Shown one piece after another: positions 19,257 through 26,830 of a DNA stretch of 64,000 nt. The notes beneath the pieces were generated by a model. That model did no database searches. It worked only from the letters and a program-made list of their open reading frames with translations, and was not told the DNA's origin. Positions within the stretch are counted from its first letter, which is position 1. Every line of letters begins with the position of its first letter. Source of the stretch: Streptomyces sp. CG 926 (GTDB taxonomy: Bacteria; Actinomycetota; Actinomycetes; Streptomycetales; Streptomycetaceae). The DNA lies in contig NZ_QGGZ01000001.1 of assembly GCF_003148825.1 (NCBI RefSeq), positions 496,001-560,000 on the forward strand, given 5' to 3'. Made by a program: the position numbers and the translations under genes.

Positions 19257-20183
19257 TCACGCGGCGGTGACGGCGCGGCGCCCCCAGGCGGTGCCCACGA
19301 GGACCAGGAGCGCTCCGGCGTAGCCGAGGGCGCCCAGCTCCTCACCTCCTACGGCGATACCGGCGACGGCGGCCCACAGCGGCTCGGTGCCCAGCAGCAG
19401 GCTGACGCGGGACGGCGAGGTGCGGCGTACGGCCCACATCTGCACGAAGAAGGCGAACAGGGTGCAGAAGACGGAGAGGAAGGCGAGCCCGGCCCACTCG
19501 GCGGGCCCGAAGTCGGCGGCGGCGGCCCAGGGGCTGTCGCCGGTGCCGGGGACGGCGGCCAGCAGGGCGAAGACGAGGACCGCGGCCCCGAGCTGCACGG
19601 TGGTCAGGGACAGCGAGTCGGCGTCCTGGACGGCCTCGATGCGGGCCATGAGCAGGACGTGCAGGGTCCGGGCGAGGGCGGCGCCGAGGATGAGCAGGTC
19701 ACCGGCGCTCGGCGCGGTGAAGCCGGCGCCCTGGGTGAGCAGCACGACCCCGGCGACGGACACGGCGGCGGCGCCGAGGAAGCCGAGCGAGGGCGCCTGC
19801 CTCCTGACGGCCGCTTCGGCGAGCGGGGTGAAGATCATCGTCAGGCTGATGATCAGCCCGGCGTTGGTGGCGGAGGTGTGGACGACCCCGTAGGTCTCCA
19901 GGAGGAAGATCCCGCCGAGTACGAGGCCCAGCACCCCGGCGCCGCGCAGCTGGGCGGGGCGCAGCGCGCGCAGCCGCGTCCAGCCGGCGACGACGAGCAC
20001 GGGCAGGACGAGCGCGAACCGCAGCACGAGCACGGCGATGACGGTGTGGGTGGTGGTGATGCCCTTGGCCGCGAGGTAGCTGCCGCCCCAGACGACGGCG
20101 ACGGCCAGCACGGGCAGATCGGCGAGCCAGGCGCGCGGGGAGCGACGGGGGGCGGCTTCGAGGGCGGACGCGGCGACGGTCAC
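19257..20183 (-). CDS. EamA-family drug/metabolite transporter
   Basis: A 308-residue membrane protein with ten predicted hydrophobic helices formed by two EamA repeats, the second starting near residue 165. Members export amino acids, metabolites or drugs; the substrate is unknown. The sequence WGGSYLAAKGITTTHT after TM1 and the GTEPLWAAVAGIAVGGE block in repeat two are typical. The start is a GTG at 20183. It is divergent from the small gene at 20316. Confidence 0.85.
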   Translation of the reverse strand: MTVAASALEAAPRRSPRAWLADLPVLAVAVVWGGSYLAAKGITTTHTVIAVLVLRFALVLPVLVVAGWTRLRALRPAQLRGAGVLGLVLGGIFLLETYGVVHTSATNAGLIISLTMIFTPLAEAAVRRQAPSLGFLGAAAVSVAGVVLLTQGAGFTAPSAGDLLILGAALARTLHVLLMARIEAVQDADSLSLTTVQLGAAVLVFALLAAVPGTGDSPWAAAADFGPAEWAGLAFLSVFCTLFAFFVQMWAVRRTSPSRVSLLLGTEPLWAAVAGIAVGGEELGALGYAGALLVLVGTAWGRRAVTAA

Positions 20184-20315
20184 CGGATGTCTCCAACGGG
20201 TCTTCGGCGGGTGGAGACGGCGGCGGCTCGCACGGGTGGGCGCACACTACCGGAGCCGATCATGCGGTGCGACCCCTTTGTCGGCGTCCCCCGCCGGACC
20301 CGTAGCATCGGCGGC

Positions 20316-20687
20316 ATGGCTGATCTCTACGCCTTGGACCTGGCGTTCGACCTGCTCGACAGCACTCCCGACGCCGTGCTCGCGGAGGTGCGGCGGCAGC
20401 TGACATCGCCGGACGGCCTCCTGGCGCCCCGGGGCCCGGCATGGCGCGTCGGCGGCATGCTCGTGGGCGAGTTCGGACCGGCGGAGCGCGGCGGCTGGGC
20501 CCTGACGGTCCGCCAGGAGGTCCACGAGGAACAGCTCCCCGAGGTGGAGGACCTGCTGCTCGTCCTGGCCCCCCACGTCCGCCCGCCGGGCCCGCTCGGC
20601 CGCCTGCGCCACTACGAGAACGAGGCCCCGGACCTCCTGGTCCTGCGCGAGGGCCGGGTGGTCCAACTGGCGCTGGACCGGCGGTAG
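20316..20687 (+). CDS. small hypothetical protein
   Basis: A 123-residue soluble protein with normal Streptomyces codon bias. It begins MADLYALDLAFDLLD and contains a compact alpha/beta sequence with WRVGGMLVGEFGPAERGGW and RLRHYENEAPDLLVL. No signal peptide, metal motif or membrane segment is seen, and I do not recognise the family. It ends 15 bases before the first MITE-like palindrome. Confidence 0.65.
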   Translation: MADLYALDLAFDLLDSTPDAVLAEVRRQLTSPDGLLAPRGPAWRVGGMLVGEFGPAERGGWALTVRQEVHEEQLPEVEDLLLVLAPHVRPPGPLGRLRHYENEAPDLLVLREGRVVQLALDRR

Positions 20688-20702
20688 GCGGGTCTTTCGG
20701 AG

Positions 20703-20867
20703 CTAGTGCTGTGGCCGGAAAGGTTTGCCGGGTTGCGGCGTCCGGTGTGGTGCATCGCAAGGCGGAGGGCCACGGCTCGTACCGGACGTACTTGCGTGGT
20801 CCGACAACGCGGCGAGGTGCCGTGCCGGGCGTCGCGACCCGGTGAACCTTTCCGGTCACGGCACTAG
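20703..20867. mobile_element. MITE-like palindromic element, copy 1
   Basis: A 165-base element bounded by CTAG on both sides (20703-20706 and 20864-20867). The first and last 30 bases form an inverted repeat with four mismatches (CTAGTGCYGTGRCCGGAAAGG), and the palindrome continues imperfectly to the middle. The interior matches the two elements at 22469 and 26831 in reverse orientation, but the ends differ. There is no transposase inside. CTAG ends fit the YTAR target duplication known for the IS5 family, so it is probably a non-autonomous derivative. Its right CTAG supplies the TAG stop of the adjacent esterase gene. Confidence 0.75.
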
Positions 20868-22399
20868 CCGAGCAGCGGCAGGGCGGGGAAGGTGTGGTCC
20901 TGCCAGATCAGCCGGGAGGCCTCCTCCGGGTAGGTGGTGAGGGCCGGCCGGGTGTCGAAGAGCCGCACGAGGCGCTGCTCGTCGTCGTACGCGGGCCAGC
21001 CGGGGTCGCCGTGGGCGGCGAACTCCGTCCAGGCCCGCCGCATGCGCGCGGACACCTCCTCCGCCTCCGGGAACGGCCGCTCGCCGATGAGCGCCGCGGG
21101 CAGACCGCGCTCCAGGTTCCCGAAGACCAGCGGCACGTCGAGGCCGTGGCAGGCACCGAGGGCGCCGCCCATGCCCGGCGCGGACCAGGTCAGCTCGTAG
21201 ACGTGGGCACGGCCGCCGGCGGCGGTCCGAGCCTGGGCGAGGTGCAGGGACGGCATGCGGAACAGCCAGTCGGAGGCGACCAGCTCGTACAGCTCGTCGG
21301 GGCCCGCGGTCGGGAAGGCCTCGCGGTAGCGGTGCTCGGCGTCCCGCCCGGGGCCGTAGGCCTGCAGGGCGGTCCGCGCCTGCTCCTCGGTGATCCGGCC
21401 GAGCTGTCCGTCGAGCGCGGTGAGCAGTCGCGTTTCGTCGCGGGTGTGGCCGACAAGGAGTTCGACGCCGCGACCGGCGCCGTCCGCCAGGGCCTGCCAC
21501 GGGGTGGTGGGCAGGATCTCGCCGTCGACGACCGGCGAGAAGGGGATCGCCCGGTGCGCGACCGGGCCCCAGCGATCGACCCACCGGCCCATCGTGGAGC
21601 CGACCCCGTCGGCGGCGGCGGACAGCCGGGCGGGATCGACCCCGGACAGGTCGGCCCGTGTGGGCCGCAGACCCAGCTCGGCGGCGCAGGCGGCGGCGAT
21701 GTCGGCGGCGAGTTCCGGCGAGAAGAAGGTGGCCGGCACGCTCTGCGCGACGGCTCGGCCGAACAGCCCGGCCGCCCGCGGCATCGCGAGCAGCGCGGCG
21801 ATCGAACCGGCCCCCGCCGACTGGCCGAAGACGGTGACGCGGCCCGGGTCGCCGCCGAAGGCCCGGATGTTCTCGCGCACCCACTCCAGGGCGGCGACCT
21901 GGTCCAGCAGGCCCCGGTTGGCGGGCGTTCGCTCGATCTGCCCGAACCCCTCCAGGCCGACGCGGTAGTTGAAGGTGACCACGACGACACCGCCCTCGCG
22001 CGCCAGGCGGCCGCCGTCGTACTCGGGAAGGCCCGACATGCCGATCGAGTAGGCGCCGCCCTGGATCCACACCATCACCGGCAGCTCCGCGCCCGGGCCC
22101 GGCTCGGGCGACCAGACGTTGAGCGTGAGCCAGTCGTCGCCGGCCGCGTCCCGGGCCACTACGTCCATGCCGAAGTGGCCGCCCTGCGGGGGCGGCGGAC
22201 CGTACGACACCGCCGGCCGCACCCCGTCCCACCCTCGTGCCGGCTTCGGTGCGGCGAACCGCAGGGGGCCCACCGGCGGCTCGGCGAACGGGATGCCGCG
22301 GAAGACCGCCACGCCCTCCTCCCGGGTGCCGCGCAGCGCCCCGCCCGCCACGCGGACGTGCGGCCGGGCTCCTGCGGCTTCGGATGCGCCGTCGGTCAT
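20864..22399 (-). CDS. type B carboxylesterase
   Basis: A 511-residue carboxylesterase-fold serine hydrolase. The nucleophile elbow FGQSAGAGS (Ser194), the oxyanion-hole block VWIQGGAY, the DEALLDQ-like RGLLDQVAALEWVRENI and the catalytic His in GACHGLDVP are present. There is no signal peptide, so it is cytoplasmic. The ATG at 22399 has AGGGAG five bases upstream; a GTG one codon earlier is possible. The TAG stop lies inside the terminal CTAG of the MITE-like copy 1, consistent with insertion at a CTAG at the gene end without harm to the protein. Substrate unknown. Confidence 0.88.
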   Translation of the reverse strand: MTDGASEAAGARPHVRVAGGALRGTREEGVAVFRGIPFAEPPVGPLRFAAPKPARGWDGVRPAVSYGPPPPQGGHFGMDVVARDAAGDDWLTLNVWSPEPGPGAELPVMVWIQGGAYSIGMSGLPEYDGGRLAREGGVVVVTFNYRVGLEGFGQIERTPANRGLLDQVAALEWVRENIRAFGGDPGRVTVFGQSAGAGSIAALLAMPRAAGLFGRAVAQSVPATFFSPELAADIAAACAAELGLRPTRADLSGVDPARLSAAADGVGSTMGRWVDRWGPVAHRAIPFSPVVDGEILPTTPWQALADGAGRGVELLVGHTRDETRLLTALDGQLGRITEEQARTALQAYGPGRDAEHRYREAFPTAGPDELYELVASDWLFRMPSLHLAQARTAAGGRAHVYELTWSAPGMGGALGACHGLDVPLVFGNLERGLPAALIGERPFPEAEEVSARMRRAWTEFAAHGDPGWPAYDDEQRLVRLFDTRPALTTYPEEASRLIWQDHTFPALPLLG

Positions 22400-22468
22400 C
22401 ACAGCTCCCTCACTGGGCGGTCCGGACGCTCCGCATCATCCCGCCGCCGCCCGACGCACGCCGGCGAT

Positions 22469-22636
22469 TTAGGCCGTCTCTTCCGGATCTTGCCGGGCCC
22501 GCGACGCCCGGCACCGCACCCGGCCGCGTTGTCGGGGCGGCCGAGTACGTCCGGTACGCGGGCGCCCCTCCGCCTTGCCGGGCACGGCACCGGACGCCGC
22601 GGGCTCGGCCGCCACGATCCGAAAGAGACGGCCTGG
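22469..22636. mobile_element. MITE-like palindromic element, copy 2
   Basis: A 168-base imperfect palindrome with ends GGCCGTCTCTTCCGGATC and its near-complement, bounded by TTAG on the left and CTGG on the right. It lies in the 340-base gap between the esterase and RIP genes, which otherwise shows nothing. The core differs from copy 3 (26831-26998) at only six of about 162 positions and is in the same orientation. The two copies therefore bracket the RIP/aegerolysin/regulator cluster as direct repeats. Confidence 0.8.
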
Positions 22637-22738
22637 TGGCCGTTGCGCCGTGGGATCGGCCGAGGGCGTGCGGGGCGGCGAAGGCCCTCACGACACCGTC
22701 CCGTACGGGAGCCGTACGGGACGGTGCGCCGGCCGCCG

Positions 22739-23629
22739 CTACCTCTGGTCGCTGCGCAGCATGGCGATGTAGTGCGTCGCCTCTGCGTAGCTGGTCACGG
22801 TGGCGCCTCCGATGTCGGTCGGCGTCGGGCGGGAGCCGTTGCGCTCCTGGTAGATCCACCGGGAGCCCCGACCCCAGTCGTTCTCCTCGGCGGCTTCCTG
22901 GGCGGTCAGGGAGGTACCGCCGCCGAGGGCCTGGCGCACCGTGCCCTCGATGTTGCGGAAGCGGGCCGACTCGGAGGTCAGGGCGATCGCGGCGACCAGG
23001 TCGTCGCGGAGGGTGTTCGCGTCGCCCCCGTCGCGGGCGAACGTCCAGAGGGTGTTCATGTTGCCCCACACCCCGTTCGGAGTGAGCCACAGTTGCCTGC
23101 TCCGGGTATCGCCGTGCTCCAGGCTGTGGTTGCCCCCGTAGCGCCCGCTGTACGGCAGGACGATGGCGTTGCGGCCGAGCGCGTGGCCGAGGTCGAAGGG
23201 TTCCTGTTCCCCGACCTGGCTGAACTGGACGACGTTGCCGGCGTTGCCCGTGGAGAAACCGCGCAGGTAGAGGTTGTTGGCGGTCAGGTAGAGCGTGACC
23301 GTCCGCCGGACGCCCTGACCGTTCTCCGACCAGCCGTAGGTGACGTTGACCGCGATGACCTCGTTGCCGCGGCTGGTCTCCCACACGGCGTCCGAACCGG
23401 AGCCACCCACCATGGTGCCGGTGTTGCGCAGCGACCTGATGAAGTCCGAGTAGCGGGCACGCAGGGTGTTGGCATTGGTCGAGGTCAGGTCCCAGTTGAC
23501 CGTGCGGACGGGGACCTGGAGGGCGGAGACGGGCGCCGCCTCGGGCCGGGACTCGGCGGCCTGGGCGGCGGGAGCGGCCACGGCCAGCAGGGGGAGGCAC
23601 AGGAGTGCCGCGACAAGGGGCTTGCGCAT
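22739..23629 (-). CDS. secreted ribosome-inactivating protein
   Basis: A 296-residue exported protein. The signal peptide (1-24) ends AAQA-A. The rest is a ribosome-inactivating-protein fold, an rRNA N-glycosidase that removes one adenine from the sarcin-ricin loop of large-subunit rRNA. The signature region LTSESARFRNIEG matches the ricin/Shiga EAARF motif, giving catalytic Glu220 and Arg223. Tyr121 (NLYLRGF) and Tyr164 (or Tyr160, SGRYGG) match the two adenine-stacking tyrosines. There is no B chain or lectin domain. RIPs are known in Streptomyces, including S. coelicolor, so the family itself is not new. The ATG at 23629 has GAGGA eight bases upstream; an ATG 15 bases earlier is less likely. 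Confidence 0.88.
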   Translation of the reverse strand: MRKPLVAALLCLPLLAVAAPAAQAAESRPEAAPVSALQVPVRTVNWDLTSTNANTLRARYSDFIRSLRNTGTMVGGSGSDAVWETSRGNEVIAVNVTYGWSENGQGVRRTVTLYLTANNLYLRGFSTGNAGNVVQFSQVGEQEPFDLGHALGRNAIVLPYSGRYGGNHSLEHGDTRSRQLWLTPNGVWGNMNTLWTFARDGGDANTLRDDLVAAIALTSESARFRNIEGTVRQALGGGTSLTAQEAAEENDWGRGSRWIYQERNGSRPTPTDIGGATVTSYAEATHYIAMLRSDQR

Positions 23630-23703
23630 CGGGGTGTTCCTCATTCCGGTGGATGCCGCAGACGTGCGGCGGCGGGGCGTGGCGGGGGCGGGCGGTCCGT
23701 CGG

Positions 23704-24576
23704 TCAGTTGACCGTGAAGACGACGTCGGCGTTCTTGCCGCCGCCGCCGGCCCGGGCGCAGGAGTGGCCCGCGGGCACCTGGCAGTCGTAGGAGTTGCTG
23801 CCGGAGAAGGGGTTGTCCCAGCGGAAGACGACCTTGCCGCCGCCGGACATCTGGTACTCGGCCGAGCCCTCCGTCCCGGTGGCGAAGCCGTCGGACTCGC
23901 TCTGCCAGCGCGCCACGGCCCCGTTGTTCATGACCGACGGGGGCAGGTTGTCGCCGCTCCAGATGCCGTGGTCCAGGCCGGCGCCGGTCCGGGCCAGCAG
24001 GGCCCCGGACTGGTTGACCACCGTGACGCGGACGCTGCGCACGGGGGTCACCGCGAGGGCGCCGGCCGGTGAGAGGGCCGCGACGCGGGCGGTGGACTTC
24101 GCCGTCAGGTTGAAGTTGACGGTGGCGTTGTCCCCGCCGCCGCCGGAGCGGCCGCACTCGTAGCCCTCCGGAGCGTCGCAGCTGTAGGAGTTGCTGCCCA
24201 CGTAGGGGTTGTTCCAGCGGATGGTCACGTCCTTCGCCGTACCGGCGATGTTGTACGTGACGTGGCCCTGGGTGCCGGTGGCGAACCCGCAGGACTCGCT
24301 GCTCCAGGAGGCGGAGACGGTCTTGGCGATGGCGTCCGGCGGCAGGCCGTCGCGGGACCAGCACCCGTGGTCCAGGCCGGAGCCGGTGCGCAGCAGCTGC
24401 CGGCCCGTGCTGTTGGCGAAGACGACGCTGGTGCTGCGCTCGGCGGACTGGACGGAGGCACCGCCGGGGGCCGGCGCGGCCTGGGCGACGGGGGCGAGCG
24501 CGGCGGCGCCGCCGGCCAGAGCGGCCACGAGGGCGGCCGAGGCGGACCACCGGGCGCGAATTCTAGACATGCGCAT
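23704..24576 (-). CDS. secreted protein, two tandem aegerolysin-like domains
   Basis: A 290-residue exported protein: signal peptide (1-33, AQA-A), a short linker and two homologous domains (about 47-157 and 178-290). Both have the order LLxRTGxGLDHGxW, a Trp-SES-GFATGT core, RWxNPxxGSNSYxC and a C-terminal GGGGxNAxVxF strand. This pattern fits the aegerolysin / crystal protein ET79 family, small beta-sandwich proteins that bind particular membrane lipids and, with a partner, form pores. Family members are usually single domains of about 135 residues. Each domain keeps its own Cys pair. The ATG is at 24576. The gene is 74 bases upstream of the RIP gene on the same strand. The family call is from memory and needs a profile search. 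Confidence 0.72.
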   Translation of the reverse strand: MRMSRIRARWSASAALVAALAGGAAALAPVAQAAPAPGGASVQSAERSTSVVFANSTGRQLLRTGSGLDHGCWSRDGLPPDAIAKTVSASWSSESCGFATGTQGHVTYNIAGTAKDVTIRWNNPYVGSNSYSCDAPEGYECGRSGGGGDNATVNFNLTAKSTARVAALSPAGALAVTPVRSVRVTVVNQSGALLARTGAGLDHGIWSGDNLPPSVMNNGAVARWQSESDGFATGTEGSAEYQMSGGGKVVFRWDNPFSGSNSYDCQVPAGHSCARAGGGGKNADVVFTVN

Positions 24577-24655
24577 GACAAGACATCCTTTGCGTGAAGG
24601 GCGTGAAGGGTGTGAGGGGTGTCCGAGACGCGGGGAGGGCGGGGCGGGACCTCCG

Positions 24656-24904
24656 TCAGTCGACGTACCAGAGGAGGTAGCGGCTGGAGCTGTCGTTGGG
24701 GTTGCACTCGTAGCGGCTGTACAGGCCCAGGCCGACGGTGAGCGAACCGGCCTGGTTGCACTGGGCGTAACTCGCGTACGAGCCGCCGTAGATCCGGTAC
24801 TCCTCGGCGCTCGCGGCGCCGGAGGAGACGACCACGAGGGCGGCGGCTGCGCAGAGGCCGACGGCCAGTCTGCGGGGGGTGGTTCGGGGCATGGCGAAGC
24901 GCAC
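24656..24904 (-). CDS. very small secreted protein, two cysteines
   Basis: An 82-residue precursor with a clear signal peptide ending GAASA-E, leaving a mature peptide of about 50 residues rich in Tyr, Ser and Gly with two cysteines (YAQCNQAG and SRYECNPN), likely a disulphide. The GTG at 24904 is preferred because AAAGG lies at good distance; a GTG three codons upstream and the ATG four codons downstream are alternatives. I do not recognise the family. It sits between the aegerolysin-like gene and another small secreted gene on the same strand, so it may act with the cluster proteins. Confidence 0.7.
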   Translation of the reverse strand: MRFAMPRTTPRRLAVGLCAAAALVVVSSGAASAEEYRIYGGSYASYAQCNQAGSLTVGLGLYSRYECNPNDSSSRYLLWYVD

Positions 24905-25071
24905 GGGGAACACCTTTCATCGATTGATCGAAGTCGTGCGCCGCGTACGGCGGCGTACGGGAAACCGGGCGCGTCCTTCGACGCGGCCCTCCGGCGACCG
25001 GGTCGGGCCCACAACCACCCAACCGACAGCGGATGGAGTCCGCTGCCCCCGCACCCGGTCTCCCGGGCGGT

Positions 25072-25269
25072 TCAGTCGAGCGGCTTGCGGGGGCACCAGG
25101 AGTCGCCCCAAGCCGTCGTCACGAGGCACTGCCTGGTGCCGTGCCCGCCGCCGGACGGGTCGGTGACCGTCGTCCCGTGCACATCGGCGGTGGCCGCGGC
25201 GGCGCCGCCCCACACGATCCCCGTGCTCAGCACGACCGCGAACAGTGTCCGCACCACGATTGCGCGCAT
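25072..25269 (-). CDS. very small secreted protein
   Basis: A 65-residue precursor. A signal peptide (about 1-28, AAAATA-D) leads to a mature peptide of about 37 residues with two cysteines, ending RQCLVTTAWGDSWCPRKPLD. The ATG at 25269 follows AGGGGA by ten bases. No family is recognised. It is the first gene of the minus-strand array of four secreted products and lies about 160 bases from the divergent regulator gene, so the shared gap probably holds the array's promoter. Confidence 0.62.
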   Translation of the reverse strand: MRAIVVRTLFAVVLSTGIVWGGAAAATADVHGTTVTDPSGGGHGTRQCLVTTAWGDSWCPRKPLD

Positions 25270-25359
25270 GGCGTCAATTCCCCTTGTTTCGGCGACAGTC
25301 GGGTCACGGCGGGCGGTGCTCCTGGTCGGGGAGGCGTCCCTGCCGTGGTCACCACCCTG

Positions 25360-25376
25360 CCAGTGTGTGGATGACA
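25360..25376. promoter_or_regulatory. short palindrome between regulator and small secreted gene
   Basis: In the gap between the small secreted gene and the LuxR-type regulator, TGTGT-GGATG-ACACA forms a perfect 5-base-arm inverted repeat. It is the only evident palindrome there and may be an operator for the regulator itself. The evidence is weak because a site of this length can occur by chance. Confidence 0.35.
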
Positions 25377-25431
25377 CATGCATCCCCGAAGAGGGATCAT
25401 GATCCTGCCAGGCACGTTTAGGAGGCATGCG

Positions 25432-26799
25432 ATGGAGACGGACAGCGGACCGGGCACGGCGGCCCAGGTGCCCGGCCTCGACGGCGCGGCCGTCCTGCTC
25501 TACCGGTGGGCGGTCGTGCACGAACGCCTCACCCCGGCAACCCTCGCGCAGGCCGCAGCAGAGACCGGAGTGAGCCGGCGGGCCACTCTGACGGCCGTAC
25601 GGACACTCACCGACTCCTGCCTCCTCACGGAACTCCCCGCCGACGGTGGGGCGCAAGAGCCGGCCGGCTGGCTGCCGGTGAGCCCCCAGGCCGCCACCGC
25701 GCAGCTGCTGTCGGACCGCGACACCGCGCTGCGCGCGCAGGAGGAGGCGCTGCGGGAGCAACGCCGACGCATCCAGGTCCAGCGCGACGGGCTGGCCGCG
25801 CTGACCCCGATCTACCTCCAGGCCCGGCAACACGTCTTCCCGCAGGGGACCATCGACCACCTGCCGGACAAACTGGCGGTCCGCTCGCTGCTGTCCGACG
25901 TGATCGACTCCTGCCGCAGCGAGGTGCTGGTCTCCAAGCACGGCGGCGCGTTCCCGCCCGCGGCGCTGCGCGAGGCGCTGCCGCGCGACCTGGCGCTGCT
26001 CGGGCGCGGCATCCGGATGCGCAGCCTGTACCAGCACGCGACGCGGTTCGACCAGCCCACGCGGTTGCACGCGGAGCAGCTCATCGGGGCGGGCGCGGAG
26101 ATCCGGACGCTGCCGGAGGTGCTGCCGCAGATGATCGTCGTGGACGGGTCGCTGGCCCTGCTGCCCGCCCGGTCGGGCGGTGCGCTGATCATCCGGGAGC
26201 CGGACCTGCTGGCCTACTTACTGGACGTCTTCGAGCGGGACTGGGAGAACGCCGCGCCGTTCGCGACGGGGCCACAAGCCGCGCACGACGTGTCGAAGAC
26301 GACGAAGCAGAGCATCCTCGTGCTGCTCGCCAAGGGACTCAAGGACGAGTCCATCGCGCGCCGTTTGGGCATCTCCCTGCGCACCTGCCGCCGTCACGTC
26401 TCCGAACTGCTGGAGGCGCTCGGCGCGCACAGCCGCTTCCAGGCGGGAGTCATCGCCGAACGCCAAGGCCTCACCGACCACCCGGACCGCCCCGCCGCGG
26501 CCGACACCGCCACGTCCGCCCCGGCCACGCCCCCGCCCCCACCGGCCGTGCCCGCACAGGCCGCGCCCGCACCGGCCGCGCCTGGCGCCGACGGGCCCGG
26601 GGTCGGCCCGGGGTGTCCCGGGTGCGGCGGGGCGGTGGCCGTGCCCACCGCGGGCCCGGACCGGGCCGGTGGGCGTCCGCCCCGCCACTGCTCGCCCCGC
26701 TGCCGCTCGCGCGCCTACCGGGCCCGCCTGAAGCATCAGGAGGCCGGGCCGGGTGACGGCGGCACGGACGTCACGAAACCCGCCGACCCCGCCACGTAA
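25432..26799 (+). CDS. LuxR-type regulator with zinc-ribbon tail and TTA codon
   Basis: A 455-residue regulator. The N-terminus (about 20-75) looks like a TrmB/IclR-type winged helix; the middle (about 120-275) is a sensor-like region with MIVVDGSLALLPARSG; a LuxR-type helix-turn-helix follows at about 286-345 (GLKDESIARRLGISLRTCRRHV). A Pro/Ala-rich linker then leads to a tail with CPGCGG and HCSPRC (Cys395, 398, 420, 424), a likely zinc knuckle. Start ATG 25432 has a strong AGGAGG six bases upstream. Codon 263 (26218-26220) is TTA, so translation should depend on the bldA tRNA. It is divergent from the secreted-toxin array and probably controls it. Confidence 0.85.
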   Translation: METDSGPGTAAQVPGLDGAAVLLYRWAVVHERLTPATLAQAAAETGVSRRATLTAVRTLTDSCLLTELPADGGAQEPAGWLPVSPQAATAQLLSDRDTALRAQEEALREQRRRIQVQRDGLAALTPIYLQARQHVFPQGTIDHLPDKLAVRSLLSDVIDSCRSEVLVSKHGGAFPPAALREALPRDLALLGRGIRMRSLYQHATRFDQPTRLHAEQLIGAGAEIRTLPEVLPQMIVVDGSLALLPARSGGALIIREPDLLAYLLDVFERDWENAAPFATGPQAAHDVSKTTKQSILVLLAKGLKDESIARRLGISLRTCRRHVSELLEALGAHSRFQAGVIAERQGLTDHPDRPAAADTATSAPATPPPPPAVPAQAAPAPAAPGADGPGVGPGCPGCGGAVAVPTAGPDRAGGRPPRHCSPRCRSRAYRARLKHQEAGPGDGGTDVTKPADPAT

Positions 26800-26813
26800 C
26801 CCCGCTCCGACAC

Positions 26814-26829
26814 GATCCGGAAGAGACGG
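26814..26829. mobile_element. truncated MITE end next to copy 3
   Basis: GATCCGGAAGAGACGG matches the right terminus of the MITE-like element. It lies directly before the left end of copy 3, forming a 16-base perfect hairpin with 26836-26851. It looks like the remnant of a second, tandem insertion, and the hairpin could also terminate the regulator transcript, whose stop codon ends at 26799. Confidence 0.6.
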
Positions 26830-26830
26830 C

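Noticed and set aside
22739..23629. Possible immunity gene for the RIP
   Set aside because: All neighbouring small genes code for exported proteins, and RIPs of this type generally act on foreign ribosomes, so no immunity protein is needed or visible.
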